From DATAFF01 sp036257595 (lineage in GTDB: Bacteria; Pseudomonadota; Alphaproteobacteria; Rhizobiales; Aestuariivirgaceae), in the NCBI GenBank assembly GCA_036257595.1, contig DATAFF010000116.1, positions 1 to 11,430 on the forward strand: DNA of 11,430 nucleotides. The letters are read 5' to 3'. The translations under genes were made by a program, and so were the position numbers. Under the pieces are notes generated by a model. It was not told the origin of the DNA, searched no databases, and saw only the letters and a list, made by a program, of their open reading frames with translations. Below are positions 5,845-11,430 of the stretch, in pieces. Within the stretch, counting starts at the first letter, position 1. Each line of letters begins with the position of its first letter.

Positions 5845-6669
5845 ATGATGTCGCTCGGTCTGCGCAGCCTTGTCCTTGGCGCACTTCTGCTGGCGCCTGT
5901 TGTCGGTCTGCCGGCCCGCGCCGATACCGTCGCTCTCGTGCCGCATCGCGGCATCTATGACATCGGCCTGAAATCGGCGCAGGACCGCAGCGGCATCACC
6001 TCGGCACAAGGGCGGATGGTGATCGAGGTCCAGGGCGGATCCTGCGAGGGATGGACCGTCGATTTCCGCATGGTGAACCAGTTCATGACCGAGAGCGGCA
6101 CCTCGCGCCTGCTCGATGTCCGCTCCTCCTCCTGGGAGTCGCCCGACGGCAAGGAGATGCGCTACAACGAGCGCCAATTCGTCGACAATGCGCTGCAGGA
6201 CGAGTCGATCTTGTCCGCCGCGGTCGGCACCGAAGGCAAGCCCGGCAAGGGCAAGATGACCAAGCCTTCCGAAAAGGAATTCGAGATCCCGCCCGGCACG
6301 ATCTTCGCGGTTGCCCATCAAATCAAGCTCGTCCAGCTCGCCCGCAAGGGCGAGACCCGCGACGCCAGCATCGTCTTCGACGGCTCCGACGGCGAGAAGA
6401 GCATGGAGGTGATCTCGTTCTTCGGCGGGCCCAACAAGCCCGACAAGGTCGAGGCTGCGAAGGCGCTGAGCGACATGACCAGCTGGCCGGTGTCGATCAG
6501 CTATTTCCCCCGCAAGGACGGCAAGTCCGAGGAGACGCCTGAATATCAGGTCTCGATGCGGCTGTTCGAGAACGGGGTCTCCGGCGATCTCGTGCTCGAT
6601 TATGGCGAGTTCGTGCTCAACGCCCATCTGGCGAAGCTCGATCTGCTCGAACCGCCCAAGTGCAAATGA
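5845..6669 (+). CDS. eipB: EipB-family periplasmic cell-envelope integrity protein (DUF1849)
   Basis: The 274-residue protein begins with a signal peptide (hydrophobic LRSLVLGALLLAPVVGLPARA, cleavage likely after A26). The mature part has ALVPHRGIYDIGL (30-42), SAQGRMVIEV (53-62), CEGWTVDFRMVNQF (67-80), the SWES segment (96-99) and a C-terminal LLEPPKCK. Only two cysteines remain, C67 and C273, matching the pair that forms the disulfide in Brucella EipB (C69 and C278). EipB is a beta-spiral periplasmic protein needed for envelope integrity in Brucella (family knowledge). It starts 13 bases after the dehydrogenase stop; GGAG at 5833-5836 lies 8 bases before the ATG, and a second ATG follows directly. 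Its place inside an apparent catabolic operon is unexpected and may be only shared transcription. Confidence 0.92.
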   Translation: MMSLGLRSLVLGALLLAPVVGLPARADTVALVPHRGIYDIGLKSAQDRSGITSAQGRMVIEVQGGSCEGWTVDFRMVNQFMTESGTSRLLDVRSSSWESPDGKEMRYNERQFVDNALQDESILSAAVGTEGKPGKGKMTKPSEKEFEIPPGTIFAVAHQIKLVQLARKGETRDASIVFDGSDGEKSMEVISFFGGPNKPDKVEAAKALSDMTSWPVSISYFPRKDGKSEETPEYQVSMRLFENGVSGDLVLDYGEFVLNAHLAKLDLLEPPKCK

Positions 6670-6678
6670 CAACGACCC

Positions 6679-6686
6679 GGAGGTGA
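6679..6686 (+). promoter_or_regulatory. Full-length Shine-Dalgarno site before the M24 gene
   Basis: GGAGGTGA is a perfect complement to the 16S rRNA tail, with GGAGG 6 bases from the ATG at 6690. It is the strongest ribosome site in the window. It settles the start at 6690 rather than the internal ATG at 6795, and suggests this gene is translated well independently of eipB. Confidence 0.8.
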
Positions 6687-6689
6687 TTC

Positions 6690-7958
6690 ATGAAGCTCGA
6701 TCAGGACCGCGAGATCATCGAGGTTGCGCGCCATACCGAGCAGGTGACGTTCCAGCCATCGACGCGGCGGACCCGGAGCGGCTTCCACCTGCCGATGCTC
6801 GTCCATGAGCGCCTGGCATTCTCGCCGGAGGAGTATATCCGGCGCTACGACGTGATCCAGGATGCAATGGCCCGGATGGACCTCGACGCGCTGCTGGTCA
6901 GAGGTCCGGAGAACATCACCTATGTGATCGGCTACGAGACCCCGGGCTATTACAAATATCACTGCGTGGTGATCCCGCGGAACGGCGAGCCGATCTTCCT
7001 GGTGCGCGATTTCGAATGGCTGAACACGCCGGAATTCGCCTGGTCGGGGCGGATCGCCAAAGTCTACGACTGGGATCATCCGCCCTCGGTCACCGCCAAC
7101 ATCCTGAAACAGCTCGGTCTCAACCGCGGCAAGCGGATCGGTGTCGAAAAGCAGTGCTTCTTCTACACGGTCGAGGAGCACGAGACGCTGCTGTCCGACA
7201 TGCCGGAGAACCAGTTCCTCGATGCCACCCACATTCTGTGGGATGCCCGCATGATCAAGTCGCCGGACGAGATCGAGGTGATGCGCCGCTCGGCAGCGCT
7301 GGTCGACAAGGCGATGCTGGCAGGCTATGCGGCGACCGAACCGGGCGCCACCGGCGACCACGTCAATGCGGTGGTGAATGCGACGCTGTTCGAGAATGGC
7401 GGCGAATATATGGGCCTGCCGCCCTTCGTGCTCGCCGGCGAACGCTCGTGCCTGCCGCATCAGACCGGTGGCAACAACCGGCTCAAGCGCGACGATGTGA
7501 TGTATTTCGAGATCTCGGCCTCGCAGCATCGCTATTGCGCGGCGCTGATGCGGACGATCTTCCTCGGCTCGCCCAAGACCGAATGGATCGATGCCGCCAG
7601 GGCCTGCATCGACGCCCTCAATGTCGCCCTCGAGGTGATCAAGCCCGGGGTGACGCCGCATGAGGCGGACACGGCGGCGCGCGCCATCACCACGCGGGCC
7701 GGCTTCGGCACCTATCATCGCAACCGGCTGGGTTATTCGATCGGCATCAACTACCCGCCGGACTGGGGCGAGGGTGAGATCATGTCGCTGCGCCAGGAGG
7801 AGCACCGGCCGATGGTCGCAGGCATGACCTTCCACATGCCGCTGCTCTGCCTGAAATACCGGGAGTTCGGCATCGGCTTCTCAGAATCGATCGAGGTGAC
7901 CGAGACCGGCTGCCGGCGATTGTCGACGCTTCCTGCCGAGATCGTCATCAAGCACTGA
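6690..7958 (+). CDS. M24 creatinase-type hydrolase, ectoine hydrolase (DoeA/EutD)-like, without metal-binding residues
   Basis: The protein has 422 residues: an N-terminal creatinase domain (about 45-185, with DALLVRGPENITYVIGY at 66-82) and a C-terminal pita-bread domain (about 190-420). The segments YFEIS (272-276), RYCAALMRTIFLG (281-293), GYSIGINYPPDWGE (348-361) and GMTFHM (378-383) look like ectoine hydrolases. The five metal ligands of M24 aminopeptidases are absent: by my alignment their places hold E274, A285, Y349, P384 and S398. Like creatinase, it is therefore probably metal-free; H257 (LPHQTGG) is a candidate catalytic histidine. Ectoine hydrolases open the cyclic amidine to N-acetyl-diaminobutyrate. 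About 35 residues precede the region where I expect such enzymes to begin. It is followed after 10 bases by a EutA-like gene, as in eut clusters. The substrate is uncertain. Confidence 0.85.
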   Translation: MKLDQDREIIEVARHTEQVTFQPSTRRTRSGFHLPMLVHERLAFSPEEYIRRYDVIQDAMARMDLDALLVRGPENITYVIGYETPGYYKYHCVVIPRNGEPIFLVRDFEWLNTPEFAWSGRIAKVYDWDHPPSVTANILKQLGLNRGKRIGVEKQCFFYTVEEHETLLSDMPENQFLDATHILWDARMIKSPDEIEVMRRSAALVDKAMLAGYAATEPGATGDHVNAVVNATLFENGGEYMGLPPFVLAGERSCLPHQTGGNNRLKRDDVMYFEISASQHRYCAALMRTIFLGSPKTEWIDAARACIDALNVALEVIKPGVTPHEADTAARAITTRAGFGTYHRNRLGYSIGINYPPDWGEGEIMSLRQEEHRPMVAGMTFHMPLLCLKYREFGIGFSESIEVTETGCRRLSTLPAEIVIKH

Positions 7959-7968
7959 GGGCTGGAAC

Positions 7969-8742
7969 ATGGCCATGGATACCGCATCCGATCGTTGGGA
8001 ACGGCTTTCGCCGGAGTTCGATCAAGGGGTGGGAGAGCGGGCCTCGATCGGCCTTCTGGCGCTCGCCACCGACCGGATCGGCACGCTCGACACCGAGGCC
8101 TTCATTGCCGCGCCCGGCGTTGCCATGTTCTCCACCCGGATCCAGAGCTCGCCGGTGGCGACACCTGAATCGCTCGCCAAGCTCGGCGAGCAGCTGGAGC
8201 AGGGGACGCGGCTCCTGGTTCCCGGCTCGCGGCTCGACGTCATCGGCTTCAGCTGCACCTCGGGCACGGTGGCGGTCGGGGTTGCGGCGGTGCGCGCAGC
8301 TATCTGGCGGGCACGGCCGGGAATCGCGGTGGCGACGCCGATCGAGGCCGGCGCCAAGGGGCTGAAGGCACTCGGGGCGCGCCGCATCAGCCTGCTCGTG
8401 CCCTACCTGCCGCGCACCGCCGACCTGGTCGCCGGCTATTTCGAGGCCGAGGGACTCGTCATCACCCGGCGCGCCACCTTCGATCTCGGCGGCGATCCGG
8501 AAATGAACCGGCTGTCACCCGGCGTGCTCGCCAAGGCGGCGCGCGCCATCGATGATCCTTCAAGCGATGCGGTCTTCATTTCCTGCACCGGGTTGCGTAC
8601 CTCGCCGATCGTCGCTGCTCTGGAGAAGGAGCTGGGCAAGCCGGTGGTGACCTCGAACCAGGCTCTGGCCTGGGATGCGCTGCGGCACGCCGGGGTGAGT
8701 GATTCGATCGCCGGACGCGGGAGGCTGTTCACCCTGGCATAG
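7969..8742 (+). CDS. EutA-like protein of the Asp/Glu racemase / arylmalonate decarboxylase / maleate isomerase family
   Basis: The 257-residue protein has the two-domain racemase fold signature with one cysteine per half: C96 in IGFSCTSGT (92-100) and C206 in VFISCTGLR (202-210). Further typical segments are VATPIEAGAKGLKALGARRISLLVPYL (121-147, read in parts) and KPVVTSNQALAWDALRHAG (224-242). Relatives include maleate isomerase, hydantoin/glutamate racemases and arylmalonate decarboxylase. EutA of ectoine-utilisation clusters belongs here and stands with EutD there, so the pairing with the M24 gene supports a EutA-like role; the reaction itself is unknown to me. GAGGG lies 7 bases before the ATG at 7969, favouring it over the second ATG at 7975. 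The 3' end overlaps the convergent Ldh gene by 14 bases. Confidence 0.85.
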   Translation: MAMDTASDRWERLSPEFDQGVGERASIGLLALATDRIGTLDTEAFIAAPGVAMFSTRIQSSPVATPESLAKLGEQLEQGTRLLVPGSRLDVIGFSCTSGTVAVGVAAVRAAIWRARPGIAVATPIEAGAKGLKALGARRISLLVPYLPRTADLVAGYFEAEGLVITRRATFDLGGDPEMNRLSPGVLAKAARAIDDPSSDAVFISCTGLRTSPIVAALEKELGKPVVTSNQALAWDALRHAGVSDSIAGRGRLFTLA

Positions 8743-9790
8743 GCAAGGCGACGCCGTTCTCGTCCGCCAGGCGCTGCAGCACCCGCCAGGTCTCGTCGAG
8801 AATAGCGATGCCGTGCTCGCGCTGATGGCGTGCCGCGGCGGCCGATCGCTCGAAGGGTATGTGAATCGCGTCGGAGCCTTCGGCGAGGGCCGAGCTCTTG
8901 ATGACGTCGATATACCATTCGGTGCGGTCGAGGAATTCCTGCGGGTCGACCAAGCTTGCCGGATCGATGGCGAAGAAGAAATGGCCCTGTGCGCGGGTCT
9001 CCCCCTCGGCCTGCCAGCCGGCAAGCTCGGGACCGATGCCGGAGCCGGTCAGCGGCCCGCATAGCAGCGCCATGGCGAGACCGAGGCCGAAGCCCTTATG
9101 GCCGCCCAGCGGGCTGAGCGCGCCGCCCTGGCGGATGGCGCGGGCATCCTTGGTGGGCTTGCCCGTGCTGTCGAGGCCTGATCCCGGCGGCACCTCCTCG
9201 CCATAATAGGCGGCCTGGCGGGCCCTCGAGCTGGCGAGCGCGCTCGTCGCCATGTCGAGCACGAAGGGATCGCCGCGGCGCGGAATGCCGATGGCGAGCG
9301 GGTTGGTGCTGAGCAGCCGCTCGCGCCCGCCATGGGGGTGGACGAGCGGCGGGCCGGAGGTGGTGACGAAGGCGATGAGGCCGGCCTTTGCCAGCCGCAT
9401 CGCGAAGGCGCCGATCCGGAAGATGTCGGTCGAATTGCCGATGGCCACCGTCGCCGTGCCGGTCTCGCGCGCCTTGCGGGTGAGGAGGTCGACGGCGAGC
9501 AGGGCCGCCAGCTGGCCGATCCCGCGATGACCGTCGATCAGCACGCTGGATGCCGTCTCGCGGGCGATGGTCGGAACGGCGCTGCCATCGATCAGCCCGC
9601 GCTTCAGGCCGTCCATGGCGTAATAGAGATAGTCGACGCCTTGGGCGCCGACCCCGTGAAGATCCGCCTCGACAAAGAGCTCGGCGGCGATTTCGGCATG
9701 GCGGGGATCGGCGCCGGCGGCGACCAGGAGGTCACGCGCCAGGCGCTCGAGCGCGCGGGTTTCGATCCGGATTGTCGGACGCTCTGACAA
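8729..9790 (-). CDS. Ldh/MDH2-family oxidoreductase (PF02615 type) with altered active-site motifs
   Basis: The protein has 353 residues from a TTG start with AAGGAG (9798-9803) 7 bases upstream; the frame stays open beyond this, to 9850, without a better start. Family features are FVEADLHGVGAQGV (39-52), the cofactor segment STNPLAIGIP (161-170), VLDMATS (177-183), GGALSPLGGHKGFGLGLAMALL (222-243, read in parts) and the C-terminal FLDRTEWYIDVIKSS (286-300). Members include ureidoglycolate dehydrogenase, sulfolactate, malate and 2,3-diketogulonate dehydrogenases and imine reductases such as DpkA. Where the family normally has SHG, this protein has AQG (49-51), and the usual NHFG motif reads TDIF (121-124), so both customary histidines are missing. 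It converges on the EutA-like gene and follows the unknown gene by 41 bases. The reaction is not predictable. Confidence 0.87.
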   Translation of the reverse strand: MSERPTIRIETRALERLARDLLVAAGADPRHAEIAAELFVEADLHGVGAQGVDYLYYAMDGLKRGLIDGSAVPTIARETASSVLIDGHRGIGQLAALLAVDLLTRKARETGTATVAIGNSTDIFRIGAFAMRLAKAGLIAFVTTSGPPLVHPHGGRERLLSTNPLAIGIPRRGDPFVLDMATSALASSRARQAAYYGEEVPPGSGLDSTGKPTKDARAIRQGGALSPLGGHKGFGLGLAMALLCGPLTGSGIGPELAGWQAEGETRAQGHFFFAIDPASLVDPQEFLDRTEWYIDVIKSSALAEGSDAIHIPFERSAAAARHQREHGIAILDETWRVLQRLADENGVALPMPG

Positions 9791-9797
9791 AGGCTCG

Positions 9798-9803
9798 CTC
9801 CTT
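9798..9803 (-). promoter_or_regulatory. Ribosome binding site that sets a TTG start for the Ldh-family gene
   Basis: On the minus strand AAGGAG stands 7 bases before the TTG at 9790-9788. The protein then opens MSERPTIRIE, giving a length normal for the family. Starting at the GTG at 9850 would add 20 residues with no family character and would run into the stop region of the upstream gene. Confidence 0.7.
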
Positions 9804-9831
9804 CGGCCTGCTGGCGGGGAGCGCAGTCTAG

Positions 9832-11430
9832 TCACACCGCGCGGCGCCAAACATGACGTTGTTGGGGCGGTGGCTCTTCACTTTCTTGAGGCGCCAGCTC
9901 TTCGTGCTCCTGAGCCGACGGTGGCGGCGACCGTAACTCGATCAGAATTTGAAGCACGCGGCGGAGGTCAGGGAGAGCGAGCTTGGCCCAGTCGAGCGAC
10001 TTCCCCGGCCACAGACTCTGCAGGTCGGATCTCAGGAGCGGAACCAGCATCTCGGCGGCGGTCGGCAGGCCGAACCATTCGAGATCGGCGATCGTCTCGC
10101 TCAGATGCTGGGCGCGATCGAGCCGCTGCTCGTCGTCCTTTACATCCTTGTCGACAAGCTCGAAATGGTCAGGGAATGCGACGATGGCGAAATGCGACTT
10201 GTGCGGCGTCGCCAACAGCCGCGAAATGCCGTGGGAGAACAGGTCCGCGGTCTCGATCTCGCGATGGCCCGCGAAAAATTCCGCGACCTTCTCCTCGGCG
10301 ATTCCGAAGTTGGCGAAGGACCAGAACATGGATTCGGCGCCCGCTGTGGCCCACAAAGTCTCATCTGCGTCACCATAGGCAAACGAGATCAGAAACTTTT
10401 CTTCATGCTCATAAGCTCTGACCTTGGTAATGCTCCCGGGAGAGACTGCCTTTACCAGCTCCTGCAGGATATAGTCGACTACCCCTTTGATCGGCGACTT
10501 CGGCTTGACCTTGTGCAACCGGATCCAGCGCTCAGCATTGTATTTATGGACGGAGTGGAGGGAGAAGCGTGGCAACGAGTCTTCGCTCACGCCGAGTTGC
10601 GGCGGCCTGGCCCGGTCCACATCCCGGTCCGGATCCTTGAGCCGTCGCTCGAGCTTGTCCCACCAAAGCGCCTCGGAGCGGCCGTTCCGCCTGCCGAGCA
10701 CTTTCTCAAGGTCCTTGAGCGGGATCCCGATTGCAATCAGTGCCTCGATGACAATTTCGCCGGTGGCAAGCTCGCCCGAATGGGGATTGTCACGGGCCTG
10801 GCGCAGCATGACCTTGGCCGCCATCACCGGGTCGCAATAGCCTGATTCGGCATCGCACAGACCGATGATCAACTCGGTCTTCAGATCGGCGATCAGGTCA
10901 TTGAAGTTGATCCAGCGCCGCTGGCCCAGCTCCCGAAGCGAAGCCCCGGTCAGTCCGCGGTAGCAGTCGACGAGCTGGTCCTGCCAGCTTCTCGGCTTGC
11001 GCTCCGACAGATCATGGAACTCCCCAACCATCGACAGGTCGAGCTTGTCGAGGACGGCGAAGATCGCGTCAAACGCTCCGATCTTGCGAAGCTCGAAAAT
11101 CCAGGCGATCAGGTTGTTGATCAAGGCATCGTCTGGATTCCGGGCATTGAGCTCGACGCGGGCATTTCCGTCCCACCCGCGGACGAATCCGATCCGCCGA
11201 TCTACGGGGTTGAGAAGCTTGGCGAGCAGGTTGCGATCTTTTCTGTTGCCAAGTCCGTTTACCAATTTCTCGAATCGCCTTTCGGTCAACCCGAAGATCC
11301 GCAGGGCTTCGAAAGCCCCGAGAGCGTCGTCGAGACAAGGCTTGATGAATTCTGTCCAATCAAGCTTCTTGGAGGTTTCTACCAACACAGTATAAGGCGA
11401 TAGGGAATCGACATAGGCATGGATGAAGTG
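9832..11430 (-). CDS. Large unrecognised protein, at least 532 residues, N-terminus beyond the window
   Basis: I do not recognise this protein. The frame is open to the right edge; the first in-frame start-like codon (GTG at 11388) has no ribosome site and the sequence before it (HFIHAYVDSLSPYTV) looks like protein, so the true start probably lies outside. Counting from that GTG, residues 1-250 are leucine-rich and probably helical (FEKLVNGLGNRKDRNLLAKL; LINNLIAWIFELRKIGAFDA). A charged linker follows (250-285), then a mixed domain with many aromatics (RFSLHSVHKYNAERWIRLHK; FWSFANFGIAEEKVAEFFAG; SHFAIVAFPDHFELVDKD). The end is a Pro/Glu/Gln-rich tail. No signal peptide, membrane span, Walker box, HNH, PD-(D/E)xK or helicase motif is visible in the seen part. 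Codon use looks less strictly G/C-ending than in the neighbours, hinting at acquisition. Confidence 0.8.
   Translation of the reverse strand, partial: HFIHAYVDSLSPYTVLVETSKKLDWTEFIKPCLDDALGAFEALRIFGLTERRFEKLVNGLGNRKDRNLLAKLLNPVDRRIGFVRGWDGNARVELNARNPDDALINNLIAWIFELRKIGAFDAIFAVLDKLDLSMVGEFHDLSERKPRSWQDQLVDCYRGLTGASLRELGQRRWINFNDLIADLKTELIIGLCDAESGYCDPVMAAKVMLRQARDNPHSGELATGEIVIEALIAIGIPLKDLEKVLGRRNGRSEALWWDKLERRLKDPDRDVDRARPPQLGVSEDSLPRFSLHSVHKYNAERWIRLHKVKPKSPIKGVVDYILQELVKAVSPGSITKVRAYEHEEKFLISFAYGDADETLWATAGAESMFWSFANFGIAEEKVAEFFAGHREIETADLFSHGISRLLATPHKSHFAIVAFPDHFELVDKDVKDDEQRLDRAQHLSETIADLEWFGLPTAAEMLVPLLRSDLQSLWPGKSLDWAKLALPDLRRVLQILIELRSPPPSAQEHEELAPQESEEPPPQQRHVWRRAV

Noticed and set aside
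5831..5848. Five-codon ATG frame (MELGA) overlapping the dehydrogenase stop
   Set aside because: It is too short to support as a leader peptide, and no attenuator structure is visible between it and eipB.
5824..7835. Minus-strand open frames (5824-6672 and 6600-7835) opposite eipB and the M24 gene
   Set aside because: They mirror strongly supported plus-strand genes with good ribosome sites and recognisable families, and carry no motif of their own.
6690..7958. Annotation as Xaa-Pro aminopeptidase or DddP-type DMSP lyase
   Set aside because: Both need the M24 metal ligands, which are absent; the motifs around 272-293 and 348-383 look like ectoine hydrolase or creatinase instead.
9949..10845. 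Plus-strand open frame opposite the large unknown gene
   Set aside because: The minus-strand product has balanced composition with many Trp, Phe and Tyr and is much longer, so the plus-strand frame is more likely the shadow. With an unknown family this cannot be fully proved by eye.

Overview
The window is high-GC, densely coding DNA that reads as an alphaproteobacterium, most likely Hyphomicrobiales (Rhizobiales). The clues are an EipB-type periplasmic protein (a family known mainly from this class), a FemAB-like COG3146 acyltransferase in a RidA/GDPD/HIT operon, and EutD/EutA-like ectoine-pathway relatives. No rRNA, tRNA, CRISPR array, transposase or integrase was recognised.

Left part (1-3359). 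The last codons of an azlC-like gene overlap azlD (+), together a branched-chain amino acid exporter pair. azlD converges on a leftward operon transcribed in the order ridA-like, GDPD (glycerophosphodiester phosphodiesterase), FemAB-like N-acyltransferase, HIT-family hydrolase. Its gaps are 5 nt, a 4-nt ATGA overlap and 21 nt. Between azlD and the HIT gene lies a cluster of 7-bp units in opposite orientations that can fold into a long hairpin and runs into the HIT 3' end.

Middle (3360-4752). A 559-bp stretch separates the divergent ridA operon and msrQ. It holds a large imperfect inverted repeat and one possible 62-codon gene. msrQ encodes the haem b membrane subunit of the MsrPQ methionine-sulfoxide repair system; no msrP is next to it.

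Right-middle (4753-9790). Four rightward genes are packed with 10-20 nt gaps: a D-2-hydroxyacid dehydrogenase, eipB, an M24 creatinase/ectoine-hydrolase-like protein, and a EutA/Asp-Glu-racemase-like protein with two catalytic-type cysteines. A leftward Ldh/MDH2-family oxidoreductase converges on them with a 14-nt overlap. The M24 protein lacks all the usual M24 metal ligands, and the Ldh-family protein lacks both usual histidine motifs. The set resembles part of an ectoine-utilisation (eut) cluster without EutB, EutC, EutE or the Ehu transporter in view. My best reading is a small catabolic module for a cyclic or acylated amino-acid-like substrate that is not established. This is the best candidate for an undescribed system here.

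Right end (9791-11430). A leftward gene of at least 532 codons, open at the window edge, encodes a soluble protein I do not recognise. Its predicted helical N-terminal part, Trp/Phe-rich C-terminal part and Pro/Glu/Gln-rich tail suggest an accessory gene.

All family assignments come from reading motifs by eye and from remembered family features; no database search was run.
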